Notes under the pieces: model-generated
Seen by the model: only the letters and a program-made list of their open reading frames with translations
The model's database searches: none
What the model was told of the DNA's origin: nothing
Position numbers and translations under genes: made by a program
Assembly (NCBI GenBank): GCA_026874595.1
Contig: CM049308.1
Location: forward strand, 49,340,124-49,404,123
Length of the DNA stretch: 64,000 nt
Reading direction: 5' to 3'
Source of the DNA: Sipunculus nudus
Lineage: Eukaryota; Annelida; Sipuncula; Golfingiida; Sipunculidae
Part shown: piece after piece, positions 9,796 to 21,436 of the stretch
Numbering within the stretch: position 1 is the stretch's first letter
How the letters are laid out: the number at the start of each line of letters is the position of its first letter

Positions 9796-11312
9796 GTTTG
9801 AGACATGCCCTGTGTAGAATAATGCATGTGTGAGACATGCCCTGTGTAGAATAATGCATGTTTGAGACATGCCCTGTGTAGAATAATGCATGTTTGAGAC
9901 ATGCCCTGTGTAGAATAATGCATGTGTGAGACATGCCCTGTGTAGAATAATGCATATGTAAGACATGCCCTGTGTAGAATAATGCATATGTAAGACATGC
10001 CCTGTGTAGAATAATGCATGTGTGAGACATGCCCTGTGTAGAATAATGCATGTTGAGGCATGCCCTGTGTAGAATAATGCATGTGTGAGACATGCCCTGT
10101 GTAGAATAATGCATGTGTGAGACATGCCCTGTGTAGAATAATGCATGTGTGAGACATGCCCTGTGTAGAATAATGCATGTGTGAGACATGCCCTGTGTAG
10201 AATAATGCATGTGTGAGACATGCCCTGTGTAGAATAATGCATGTGTGAGACATGCCCTGTGTAGAATAATGCATGTGTGAGACATGCCCTGTGTAGAATA
10301 ATGCATGTGTGAGACATGCCCTGTGTAGAATAATGCATGTGTGAAACATGCCCTGTGTAGAATAATGCATGTGTGAAACATGCCCTGTGTAGAATAATGC
10401 ATGTGTGAGACATGCCCTGTGTAGAATAATGCATGTGTGAGACATGCCCTGTGTAGAATAATGCATGTGTGAGACATGCCCTGTGTAGAATAATGCATGT
10501 GTGAGACATGCCCTGTGTAGAATAATGCATGTGTGAGACATGCCCTGTGTAGAATAATGCATGTGTGAGACATGCCCTGTGTAGAATAATGCATGTGTGA
10601 GACATGCCCTGTGTAGAATAATGCATGTGTGAAACATGCCCTGTGTAGAATAATGCATGTGTGAGACATGCCCTGTGTAGAATAATGCATGTGTGAGACA
10701 TGCCCTGTGTAGAATAATGCATGTATGAGACATGCCCTGTGTAGAATAATGCATGTGTGAGACATGCCCTGTGTAGAGTAATGTGAGTGTGAAACATGCC
10801 CTGTGTAGAATAATGCATGTGTGAGACATGCCCTGTGTAGAATAATGCATGTGTGAGACATGCCCTGTGTAGAATAATGCATGTGTGAGACATGCCCTGT
10901 GTAGAATAATGCATGTGAGAGACATGCCCTGTGTAGAATAATGCATGTGTGAGACATGCCCTGTGTAGAATAATGCATGTGTGAAACATGCCCTGTGTAG
11001 AGTAATGCAAGTGTGAGACATGCCCTGTGTAGAGTAATGCGAGTGTGAAACATGCCCTGTGTAGAATAATGCATGTGTGAGACATGCCCTGTGTAGAATA
11101 ATGCATGTGTGAGACATGCCCTGTGTAGAATAATGCATGTGTGAGACATGTCCTGTGTAGAATAATATGTGTGTGAGACATGCCCTGTGTAGAATAATGC
11201 ATGTGTGAGACATGCCCTGTGTAGAATAATGCATGTGTGAGACATGCCCTGTGTAGAATAATGCATGTGTGAGACATGCCCTGTGTAGAATAATGCGTTT
11301 GTGAGACATGCA
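9796..11312 (+). repeat. 32-bp minisatellite, main array of about 47 units
   Basis: Near-identical 32-bp units. Variants include 'gaaacatg' for 'gagacatg', 'agagtaatgcgagtg' in four units, two adjacent 'atatgtaag' units near 9950, and one unit shortened at 10050. Because 32 is not a multiple of 3 and the minus strand of the unit lacks stops, all three minus frames stay open for 500 codons or more and read one 32-residue cyclic peptide. There is no start context, domain or splice evidence for a protein. The array ends about 90 bases before exon C1. Confidence 0.95.
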
Positions 11313-11404
11313 TTGTTTACAGGGTTAACAAAACTGTATTTGTGCAGGCTCAGTACTCAGTGACTAATATATATTAAACCTACTGTTAACATCTCTTGTG
11401 ACAG

Positions 11405-11495
11405 ATGTCTGGCTGTCCATCAGGGTGTAAATCAGAGTGGCTGTGTACCACCGCCGAGGGCCGCCGTAGCTGTGACTGGTCTGCTGAGTGTTTTG
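11405..11495 (+). CDS. Exon C1: short cysteine module
   Basis: Acceptor 'catctcttgtgacag', donor 'gtgagt', phase 0 to 1, 30 codons plus one base. MSGCPSGCKSEWLC then SCDW and AECF, five cysteines. The cysteine ending exon A1 (DPC) would be the sixth of this module. It matches exon C0 more closely than C2 to C5, so C0 and C1 form a sub-type with CPxGC rather than CPxGQxC. The intron that precedes it is mostly the 32-bp array. Confidence 0.88.
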
Positions 11496-11984
11496 GTGAG
11501 TATTACAGACTGGTTGTACTCATTATTTGTAGGTTTAGGTTCTGGATTTTGTACTCTGATGGTAGTGTTGAGATCATTTTCTGTTGCCAAAGGCACCATC
11601 AGTGGTTTTTTTTTGGGGGGGGGGGGAGGGGGCGGGGTACAGAAATGGTGAGCATCCCTCAGTCCAGCCCAAATATGGTGTAAGTGCAATAACTTGGAAA
11701 AAAATTTGCCAATCAGCAATTGCCATACTCGAATCATAGATGCAACTTGTGAAGGGTTATTCATGTTCAAATATGCATGATCGTGATGCATTTCCCAAGT
11801 TCACACCGGCAATTATGCTTGAAAGAATTGCATATATTCCAAGCTGACTGAATTCCTGGTTTTTTCCCAGCCTTGCTTGGATCTGTTTCTCACAAAAACC
11901 AGTGCCTAATTTGTCCAGTGTTGATTCATTTTAAAACTATATTATTCCTGTTTTGGCCTCAATATTTTGTGATTCTCATTATAG

Positions 11985-12149
11985 ACCGAGATGCTGTGTG
12001 CCGTGAACCAAGGATGGTGGGTACATGCAGGGTTCCCATTCCCAGGTATCATTACAATCACACCACAGGGAAGTGTGAACAGTTCATTGGCTGTGATACC
12101 AATAACAACAATTTCCTGTCGGAGGAGGACTGCATGAAGACCTGTCAGG
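11985..12149 (+). CDS. Exon K2: Kunitz/BPTI domain 2, loop-shortened
   Basis: Acceptor 'ctcattatag', donor 'gtcagt', phase 1 to 1. Six cysteines are present, but the spacing between the third and fourth is five residues (CEQFIGC) rather than seven, so the Tyr-Gly of the usual YGGC is missing. Reactive loop VGTC-R-V gives Arg at P1. A sequon NHT lies two residues after the aromatic YHY. The short intron before it holds a T-run and G-rich tract near 11607-11640. The missing residues lie beside the Cys14-Cys38 bridge in BPTI numbering and could change specificity or stability. Confidence 0.93.
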
Positions 12150-13389
12150 GTCAGTGGCTGAGTATTTTTACGTATATTTCTTCTTGTGTGGAAGAATTAT
12201 ATGCAAATTTAAAGAAACCAACACTGAGGAAAAGTATCAAGTTACCAATGGCAACTCCTGTTACTGAGTTTCAACCTGGTTGTATACATACAACAACTAT
12301 GCTCTGTTCCACCATCCCATATCACCTTTTTTAGGGGGGGGGAGGGGGATACTTTTGTACCAAGACACCCAATTTCACTCATCACACAGAGTTACAAAAA
12401 GGTAACAACTTTAAGTTTGAGATAATTGTAAATGTCATATTAATAAATGACAAAAAAATAAATATGGTAAAGGCCCATAAAAGAAACACAGTTTGTAGTT
12501 CAATCATGACGGGCACTGTAGGATGACAAACTTATATACCAGGCATATATTTGAAAATAAAATAATGTTTTAACAATAAACAGATGTTGTAATTTGGGCC
12601 AGTTTGCCCCAAGTGAGTAAGTAATAAAGCACAATATAAAGAACAAAAACATGTGCAAGTACAGACAATCGTGCCACCCCATGGGATAGATCAGAATACA
12701 AGCAATGTCTTAAACAATTGGAAGGAGGATAAAAATTTGAAAACAAGTCTGACTGGTTCAAGGGTTTTAAGAGGAAAGGAAAGCACATGGCTCTTCTCAT
12801 GAACAGGAAGATGTAGTTTGATTGATGATTGGTCAAGAGCTGGCCAATAGGGAGAAGCAAAACATGACTCTCTCCTCATGCTGACATAGTGGTATTATTG
12901 TAGACATGATGAGCTTGAAATAAGTACTGGATAAACATTTTCAAGGCTCATTGCCATGAAAGGTCCTATAAACCTTGTACTTTTGTGAAGTTTTGTAGAA
13001 AACAACAAATGGAAGTGACTCCCTGATAATTCATTCAAGAATTTAAACAATCCATAAGTTTAAGTAGCCGTCTTTGTTTGAGTACATACATGATATACCG
13101 TATATATGTATGTATGTTCATACGTTTGTTAACTTACAGTGTCGCCACAATAACTAACCAGGGCTTCGATGGATTTTCATGAAACTTGCCGTTAAACTTC
13201 TTAGCAATAAATTCTCTCACCCAAGTTCAATTATGGGCTAAATCTACACATTTAATAAGGTCAGAGGTCACCAGGCCACTTTGTGGTGTTGCCGGGATTA
13301 CTTACCAGGAACATGATGGATTTTGATAAAACTAACAGAAATATTAACCAATACAGTATCTCAATTTCTGACAAGATCCATGCATGTTT
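12150..13389 (+). other. Intron K2-A2, first part
   Basis: No exon found. Contains a G-rich run at 12335-12350 and, from about 13140, diverged mollusc-type repeat sequence ('ttaataaggtcagaggtcacc') that resumes at about 15125 beyond the long repeat inserted at 13390-15004. Minus-strand open frames at 12500-12880 overlap in three frames and have no recognisable domain. Confidence 0.5.
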
Positions 13390-15004
13390 TTTAGCTCAGC
13401 TGACTGTAAGTCATCTGAGCTATAGCGATCACTCTTTGTCCGTCGTCCGTCCGGCCATCCGGCTGTCTGTCTGTTAACAAGGCACAAATCGTAACCACAG
13501 CTGGACCTGGAATCTTCTTACTTTACATCCAAAGAGGCCCATGAAAAGTCTCTTTGGAAACCTGGAATTAGGTCTCTGTTACCGAAAACCTGTGAGGTAT
13601 GGGGCATCCCAATACCCCCGCCCCCTTCAATAATAGAAAATTTGATACAAAAGCTCAAGTATCTGAAAAACTATTGCATTGATCACCATAATTCTTTGCA
13701 TGGATATTGACCATGGGGTGTTACATAAGTTTTTGCAGAATGGTGGCATCACCTGTATTTTTTTATTTTTTCTTTATTTCTGAGACCTTAAAAGATGTGG
13801 TCATCTGTTTACTGGGCACAAATCGTAACCGCTGGACTTAGAATCTTCTGTCTCAACATGCAGGGAGGCCCATGAAAGGCTCCTTGGAAACTTGGAATTA
13901 GGTCTCTGGTACCCATATTCTTCAAGCTATGGCGCCCCGAATACCCCCCAGAATAATGAAAAATTTGATACATAAGCTCAAGTATCTGAACAATTAATGC
14001 ATTGATCACCATGATTCTTTGCTTGGATATTCATCATGGAGCTTTTAATCAGTTTCTGCAGACTGGTTGTGCCACTGGTATTTTTTCGATTTTTTATGAT
14101 TTTTTTCTCTATTTTTGAGACCTTAAAAGATGCCATCATCTGTTAACAGGGCACAAATCGTAACTGCTGGACTTAGAATCTTCTGTCTCAACATGCAGGG
14201 AGGCCCGTGAAAAGTCTACTTGGAAACTTGGAATTAGGTCCGCTACCCATATTCTTCATGCTATGGGGCTCCGAAGTACTTCCCAGAATAAAAAAAAAAA
14301 TTTGATACGAAAGCTCAAGTATCTGAACAACTAATACATTGATCACCATGATTCTTTGCATGGATATTCATCATGGAGTTTTTCATCAGTTTCTGCATGC
14401 TGGTGGTGCCACCTGTATTTTTTCGATTTTTTACTTTTTCTTTTTCTATTTTTGAGACCTTAAAAGATGCGGTCATCTGTTAACAGGGCTCAAATCATGA
14501 CAACTAGACCTAGAATCTTCTCACTTTTCATCCAGAGAGGTACATGAAAAGCCTCCATGGAAACCTGAAATTAGGTCTCTGTTACCTATATTCTCTGAGC
14601 TATTGGGCCTATAAGCACCCCCCATTATAATTAAAAATTTGATACCAAAGCAAGGCACAAACAATAAACATTGGACCTGGATTCTTCTAACCTAAAATAG
14701 AGGGAGGTCTATGGAAATCTCCTTGGAAACTTGAAATTGGGTCACAGTGAACTGTATTCTCAGAGTTTTGGGGTATGTTTGAGCACCATAGAAATAATGC
14801 AAGATACACACAAATTGCCAGATTCCTCATGAAAGGCCGGTTGGTTTGTCATCAGATTTGTTGTGCTTATAGGTCTTGATGAATTTAAGCTAATATGCAT
14901 GAACAATGATGCCACCTGCATTATCTCAATTAGTTGTCAGTGCAAGGACATATTGTCAGCATGTCAGTCAGCTGAGCGTCATGACCCACGGGTCACTTGT
15001 TTTA
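13390..15004 (+). repeat. Long interspersed repeat R1, copy 1
   Basis: Starts 'agctcagctgactgtaagtc' 'atctgagctatagcgatcac' and ends 'cagctgagcgtcatgaccca' '.gggtcacttgttt', termini shared with copies at 17266-19158 and 52244-56734. The interior is a run of about 340-base monomers carrying 'gggcacaaatcgtaac', 'ggaaac.tggaattaggtct' and 'gagacct.aaaagatg' near 13490, 13810, 14150 and 14490. The head contains AGCTCAG...CTGAGCT, a short hairpin. No protein is encoded. Family identity in repeat libraries is not known to me. Confidence 0.75.
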
Positions 15005-15311
15005 ATTCAGAGGTTACCAGACTTTGGTGGGATTGTCCTGGCTGACCAAAAATCTGATAGATTTCCATGAAATCAGTATAAATATTTACCAATAAGGTTT
15101 TCACCTGAATTTAATTATCGACAAAACATGTTTAATGAGGTCAGAGGTCACAAGACATACGACAAGCATATACACCATTTTAGGTCAAAGGTCAGGGTTA
15201 CAGAGCCCACTTCTTGAAAATCCTTGTGGATGCCTTTTAAACCCAAACCTTCAATCTTTCATATATGGCTCATATATGAGATGTATAAGCTGATCATGAT
15301 GTTATTTGCAG

Positions 15312-15433
15312 GTGTTGGGGTGGAAGAGACCAAAGAATGTAAAGCCGTTCAGTGCAACATGAACTGCCCGTATGGTCTGGAGACTGACAAATATGGCTGC
15401 CATATATGCAAGTGTAAGCTTGACCCATGCCTT
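15312..15433 (+). CDS. Exon A2: antistasin-type motif 2
   Basis: Acceptor 'tgttatttgcag', donor 'gtgagt', phase 1 to 0. CKAVQCNMNCPYGLETD followed by YGCHICKC and the closing LDPCL gives the antistasin signature C-x4-C-x3-C-x2-G-x4-D-x2-G-C-x2-C-x-C plus the cysteine that belongs to the next module. A short linker GVGVEETKE precedes it. Following intron 15434-16220 shows nothing recognisable. Confidence 0.93.
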
Positions 15434-16220
15434 GTGAGTACTGGTTTATTGTGTAGAGATGTACATAGTCTTTTAAAACAAAAATTTCATGGTGGTGCCA
15501 TGTTTAAATATCACCATTATAAAGGCCAAGCAGAGCTTTTGTGTAGCCATGATCTTTCTCTAGGGAGGATATCATATAAGTTACATGTCCAGCGCATGTG
15601 ATCACTGCTGTGTTATAAAATCATATATGCACAAGATCATAACATGTTTAACCATTATTATTTCTTTTTCTTTTCTGCCTCTTGTTACTGCTTAGCAGTG
15701 TTTGAAATACTGGGTGTCTAGGTGAACAGATGCACCAAAGACAGTTTTTTGCACCCACTGTATCACTGCAAAGTGCACAGTGTGCACCTGAGGCCTGTGA
15801 CTAGGACAGATCTACAGGACCTTTAGGCACATGCACATCTGACAGTCCAGATGATCGAACAAGGACATATAAACATGATGTCACACTAGACACTACATGA
15901 ATATAGATCAAGAGATCAAAGCTTTTCTTTAGATGGATATTATTTAACATTCCATTCTGACCAGGTGTAAACCCTTAGTGTACAAATACTCTGATTTGTA
16001 AGTCTTTCATAGAGCAGAAAGTTTGCTTTAAGGTGTATTTGCCAGAGAAGATCTCAAGAAAATCAAAACACATGGAGCACAGTGAAGGTGCTGCCTACCT
16101 ATCTTGGCTGAGGATACATGGAAATCTTTGCAGAATCCTTGAAATCTTAAGCAGTAGATTTTGCAAAATTCTGTTTCCTCCTTTCTGTAAATAAAGATAG
16201 GTGTCTTTTTTTCATTTTAG

Positions 16221-16308
16221 TCAACAAATTGCCCTGGAGGTCAGAAATGTAAGGCTGTGTATACACAGTGTCTGAAGCCACCTTGTGACATGGTCGGGAA
16301 ATGTATAG
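16221..16308 (+). CDS. Exon C2: short cysteine module
   Basis: Acceptor 'tttttttcattttag', donor 'gtaagt', phase 0 to 1. STNCPGGQKCKAVYTQC then PPCDMVGKC: five cysteines in the CPxGQxC ... QC ... PPC ... C pattern that recurs in C3 and C4. With the cysteine of DPC in exon A2 it makes six. Such CPxGQ segments commonly follow antistasin motifs in invertebrate secreted proteins; a separate domain name is not assigned here. Confidence 0.9.
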
Positions 16309-16613
16309 GTAAGTAACAGTGCTAGTAGCTACATACAAGTTAGTATGTCTTACATTCCTTGTATGAATTCCATTTTTATTCATCACATTTATCAACATTT
16401 TATTTATCAGAAATACATGCAATTAAATAAGGTCTCATGAAGTGACTGTACTGATCAATTTTATGGTATGTCTCTGTGAATTAGCAGGCTTCTTTTTCAT
16501 ATTCCAAATATATTTACACAACTATTTAACGTAGGGGTTATGTTAACCTTCAGTTGAAAGATGCTGCTGTTTATATTTTTATATTGCACAGGATTTGGTA
16601 AACGAGTTGTAAA

Positions 16614-16616
<3 letters not shown>

Positions 16617-16671
<55 letters not shown>
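16617..16671 (+). repeat. (TA)n microsatellite
   Basis: About 27 TA dinucleotides in the intron between C2 and K3. The rest of that intron (16309-16907) shows nothing else. Confidence 0.95.
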
Positions 16672-16675
<4 letters not shown>

Positions 16676-16907
16676 TATTAGTCAGTGGATAGGCATATTT
16701 ATAAACAGAATCATACATTGTGAATATTACTGCCCTGGTCAATACAACATAATTAGTTAAAGACTTCACTATTATTTGAGAAGTGAGGCCAACAAGAGTG
16801 TTAATGACATTTCTACTTCATATAGGATGTAAAATTGCTTTGAAACATCAGTATTGGTATTTTCACACAAGATCAACATTTTGATAATATGAAGTGATGT
16901 ATTTTAG

Positions 16908-17075
16908 CTGGTAATACCTGTGAGCTGGCTGCAGACAAGGGCCCCTGTAAAGCATCTCTTCATCGCTGGTACCACAACACGTCCACAGAGAGGTGTGAGA
17001 GGTTCATCTATGGTGGTTGTGATGGCAACGACAACAACTTCCTCTCCACGATGGATTGTGAGAGCACTTGCATAA
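16908..17075 (+). CDS. Exon K3: Kunitz/BPTI domain 3
   Basis: Acceptor 'gatgtattttag', donor 'gtaagt', phase 1 to 1. Canonical C-x8-C-x15-C-x7-C-x12-C-x3-C spacing, reactive loop KGPC-K-A with Lys P1, intact FIYGGCDGNDNNF block. The sequon NTS follows WYH at the same place as in K2, K5 and K6. Ends on one base of a codon completed by exon A3. Confidence 0.96.
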   Translation: MVIPVSWLQTRAPVKHLFIAGTTTRPQRGVRGSSMVVVMATTTTSSPRWIVRALA

Positions 17076-17108
17076 GTAAGTGAAAGAGGGATCAGGAAAC
17101 TTCACTGT

Positions 17109-17220
17109 TAAATTTGTATAGCTCAGGCAATCATAAAAAAAAAATTTGTTTCTTGTTGACTGGTTGAGCAGAGCTCAGGCAATCATAAAAAAAATTTGTT
17201 TCTTGTTGACTGGTTGAGCA
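17109..17220 (+). repeat. Two-copy tandem repeat of about 53 bp
   Basis: 'gctcaggcaatcataaaaaa' to 'gactggttgagcaga' occurs twice head to tail, the copies differing only in the length of the A run. It lies just after exon K3 and immediately before the R1 repeat. Confidence 0.85.
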
Positions 17221-17265
17221 GAACAATATCAGTAGGGAAGAAGGGATTTATTAATTTTTAGCTCA

Positions 17266-19158
17266 GCTGACTATAAGTCATCTGAGCTATAGTCGTGGTC
17301 CATTGTCCGTCGTCCGTCCGTCTGTCCGTCCGTCCGTCCGTCCGTCCGTCCGTAGATGTGGCACGTTTTGAAACCGTAAGACCTAGGAATCCAAAATTCA
17401 GCATAATGTTAGATGTCCCCAAGATCTCCTACCAAGCCGAAAACTGGGTCTTTGCGACTTTGTTCCTTTGAGAAATTAAGGAAAAACCTCAATTTTTTAT
17501 TAAAATCCTATTTTCACACTTCAGGACTGCCTATTATCAAAACCACTCATCTGATTTTCCTCATATTTACCATAAATATTCCTCTATATAGTTCCTATGT
17601 ACATGCCAGAAATTAAGTCTGTAAAGTATAAATTCTTTAAGTTATGGGCCCAAACATAATGGACTTTGTAAAAAATCAGGAAAAATAATAACTCACTTAA
17701 CATGAAAAATATTGAAACTAGAGTCTATTTTCTCAAGTATATAACTATGTTTAATTAAGATTCAATTGTTTACCAAAAATTAGATCTGAATTTTGTAAAT
17801 TTTTTAAGTTATTAGCATAAAAAAAAAATCAGTACCTTAAATTTTGCCCAATTTTGACCATGGCACGTTTTTTTCCTGTAAGCACCATTGATTTAATTTT
17901 CACAGCATGTAAACATAAATATTTAGTTTGTCTAAATCTGAAATTTGAAAATAAAAGCTTGAAAATTAAGCTAGTTATTGATTTTTTTCCTGTAGTCACT
18001 TGCTTTGATTACAGATGCAGGGTCCCACTCCAGGTCACTGGAAGTCAGCTATGCCAGGGTTTCTGATTTGTTACAGTCACTGGGGGAGATCCCCTGCTGT
18101 GACAGGTGTACAGTTATTCTCATATCACCACCCCAATCACCCCCCCCCCCCCCCCGCAAACCCGACCCACCAAGTGTTATGCACTAATTGTTATTGTTTT
18201 CACTGTATCTCCTTAATTGTAATGCTGTTTCCACTCCAATATGCAAAAACTTTCCTTGAAAAAATAATTCAAGGTGTAATCAAGAAGATGCAATGTTGTG
18301 TAATGTAGCATTTTTAAAGAAATCAATTTTCTTTTAAATGATTTTAACAAATATAATTGAACCCATCAGTATGCTTATATTATTATTATATATGAAGCAC
18401 ATTATGGATAAATAAAGACACAATTAAAAATTGTGAAATCTAAATCAAGTATTATTTTTAGATATTTATTGTTTTGCAAATTTAAAAAGATATATTTTTG
18501 TGGTAAAAAATAAATAAACATTTGTATGCATGATGTGGTGTTATCTGACAAGATTGAGATTTATGATGATGCAATTGAGAATTATGAATCAACTTTTATA
18601 TTCAGATATATGTTAAATTGGAAATGTATAGAAATATAAACTTAAATTAGAAAATAATTGATGTGATAAAAAAATGAGGATTTAATACAAACATTTGTTC
18701 ATTATTTTCCTGCCTCAGCAGAATTTGAGATCAGGCTTTGTTTGCCCTGTTTTATGTTGTATATTAGCTCTTTTTCAACTGTATACGTTTCATTAAAAAA
18801 ATACATATATATTTAATAATATATATTATACAAAAAAATAGATTCAATTGAACAAATGTGTAAACTACTGAAATGTCAACAGTTAATCGAAAAACCAACT
18901 AATGATCATGGTAATAGTACAGATCATTTGTTCACAAACTGCTCACATGCTTTAGTTTCAACATTAGGAAACACATGGTCAGGTCACAAAATATTTTTTG
19001 CAACAATTTCTTGCTCATCAATACAAACAAATCATATAAACCAACCATGGCCTTTATTACCTCTTCCTCTTACTCTTTATCTCCATTTGATATTATTTTA
19101 GATATTTACCTTCAAGGTTAACGTCAGCTGAGCACAGTGACCCATAGGTCCCTTGTTT
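17266..19158 (+). repeat. Long interspersed repeat R1, copy 2 (diverged interior)
   Basis: Opens 'agctcagctgactataagtc' 'atctgagctatag' followed by a (GTCC)n stretch (17305-17353) and closes 'cagctgagcacagtgaccca' 'taggtcccttgttt', matching the R1 termini. The interior is AT-rich and unlike copy 1, so this is a separate subfamily or a copy with a replaced core. A 100-base GC-richer insert at 18015-18115 with a C run at 18138-18155 interrupts it. No coding frame is supported. Confidence 0.65.
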
Positions 19159-19485
19159 AAGATTTGTTTTTTTTTTTTACATGAAGATATATATACAACA
19201 TATGAGAACATAATTTAATAACCTCCAAATGCGTCATATTGGTGAGTTGTTCTCAAAAATATCGTTAACACTACAGAGGACATTGCTGCATTCACTGGGG
19301 CTTGCTTCCGAAATGCTGATTTTCCTAGTTCCCCCCAAAACAGGGTTGCTGCAGCCTGCCAAACAAACTTGTGCATAATTCTCATTGGGTACCCTCAGAC
19401 ATTTTGTATTCATTTTTGCAACATTTGCTCAGGGAAAGCACCGTCTACAGCTTTTATTATGCAGTCCCTGGGGTACTGCCACAAT

Positions 19486-20400
19486 TTTTAGCGAACCTGT
19501 GAGCTTATGCGATGGCGCAGCCGTCCCGCCGTCCGCTGTCCAGGGCTGGCTTTCCGCCATCTATTCCTGTAAGTCAGAAACCGTCAGAGCTAGCAGCTCC
19601 ATATTACATGTAAGAATTAGTCACATGTGAAACTTGGTGCCCTAGAGCTTATTATTGGGTATCTGCATTAATTTAGATTATATAGAGAAAAAGCTTAAAA
19701 ACCTTTAAAAATCTTCTTCTCTGAAACTGTCCAGCCAAATTGTCCAATATTTCACAGATATGATCCCTGGAACAATCTCTCTCAAGTTTGTTCTAATGGT
19801 TCAAGTTCGGAGATTTTTGGCCGAGTTACAGGAGGTTGAACTTAGTCATCTGTCCAAAAAAGCACACTAAAATTAAAATCTCAGAAACGGCTAGAGCTAT
19901 AATCACCAAATTTTATAACAATGTTTGCCACATATGTCATATCTGATTTTGAGGTATTCGTGGCGCCACCTACATTGATGTGTTTTTTACAAGCGAAAAA
20001 TGTAATTTTAAACTCTTCTAGCTTATACACTGATTTATGATGAAACTGTTAAGCTGATAGGTTTAAGCTTTACAAGAATTATTCTATGGTAGGGTTCTGC
20101 CAGTTTTATAAGAATAGATTGGGTAAATACAGTTTTAAAAAAACATTGTAGCCAATTGAAAAAGGCTTTCTGTATTTGAAAACAAATTTGACAACATTCT
20201 GAGTTTCAGCAGCCAAGTCAAGAGGTCACTCAGTACAAACAGGTGGGGTCCATACATCACCATAGCAACTGACCTGGCTCTGGGGGGTGTCTAGACAATG
20301 TGTCTAGACATCTAGACACAGCGTCTAGACGTCTAGACACAATGTTTAGATGCAGAATTCCCAGATTATTGGAACTATATCTTTCAACTGTTTGAAAAAA
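19486..20400 (+). repeat. Interspersed repeat R4, copy 1
   Basis: Starts 'tttttagcgaacctgtgagc' 'ttatgcgat', shared with 24407 onward. Both also share 'ttcttctc', 'tggccaaattgtccaatatt' 'tcacag' and 'gttcggagatttttggc'. Contains the TCTAGAC cluster at 20286-20350. Noncoding. Confidence 0.65.
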
Positions 20401-20429
20401 CTTAGTTTGCATTTTAAGGGAATAGGGTT

Positions 20430-21436
20430 TATCATGAGGTCACATGTGAACTGCTGCGCCCTCATTTTTGGTTGACCTCTGACCTTTCCTCGCTGCCCAG
20501 CGTCCATTTGTGTGTCTGTTTCCACACATAGACCCGCATATCTCGGGAACCGTTTGACCGATCAGGCTAAAAATTTTGCACAAATGTAGCCCTTTGATAG
20601 CTTTATAACATACACTTAAAATGGTGGCACCACCTGCAACCATTTTAGCACAGCGTCCATCTGTTCATCTGTCTTGGGATAATATCACTCATATCTCAGC
20701 AGTGATTTGACTTATGACAGGTGGCGCCACCTGCATTCACGTTTACTCTGCAGACATCCAAGCTCATATCCCGGGAACCGTTTGACCGATCGGGCCAAAA
20801 TTTTGCATGTGTATAGATCTCACACAGCTCTTCATCATAGGCTTAACTGGTGGCGCCACCTGCAACCATTAATGCACAGCACCCATCTGTTTATCTGCCT
20901 TCGGATAAAATCACTCATATCTCAGCAGTGGTTTGACTTATCCACCTGAAATTTTGCAGGTTTATACATCCTGGACAGCCTTCTCGATTTTATGACAGGT
21001 GGCACCACTACATTCACATTTACTCTGCAGGCATCCAAGCACATATCTCAGGAACCGTTTGACCGATTGGGCCAAAATTTTGCATGTGTATAGAACTCAC
21101 AAAGTTCTTCATCATAGGCAAAACTGTTGGCGCCACCTGCAACCACTTATGAACACCGTCCATCTGTTCATCTGCCTTGGGATAAAATCACATATCTCAG
21201 CAGTGGTTTGACTTATCCACCTGAAATTTTGCAGGTTTATACATCCTGGACAATTTTCTCGATTTTATGACAGGTGGCACCACCTACATTCACATTTACT
21301 ATGCAGACATCCATGCTAATATGCAACACACCTCACTCTATTCCCCTTGCCACTTAATCCATGCCTCACTTCACCCGTCCCACTCTGATTTCTGTGGATA
21401 CACATAGTCGCTTGTCGACTACCCATATTCTAGTTT
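20430..21436 (+). repeat. Interspersed repeat R3, copy 1
   Basis: Contains 'cacatgtgaactg.tgcgccc', 'gtttccacacata.acccgcatatctcgg', 'aaccgtttgaccgatc' and repeated GGTGGCGCCACC palindromes. It ends 'cgcttgtcgactacc' 'catattctagtttt'. The same order is seen in the copies at 53961-55045 and 55389-56552. Frames read across it are low-information repeats of one another. Downstream intron to 23159 shows nothing recognisable. Confidence 0.7.

Noticed and set aside
8571-11312. CRISPR-like regular 32-bp repeats
   Set aside because: Units are directly head to tail with no spacers, and the window is eukaryotic with spliced genes.
9621-11313. Three overlapping minus-strand frames of more than 500 codons
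   Set aside because: They read a 32-bp tandem repeat with no stop on that strand; 32 is not a multiple of 3, so all frames give the same 32-residue cyclic peptide. No domain, start context or splice support.
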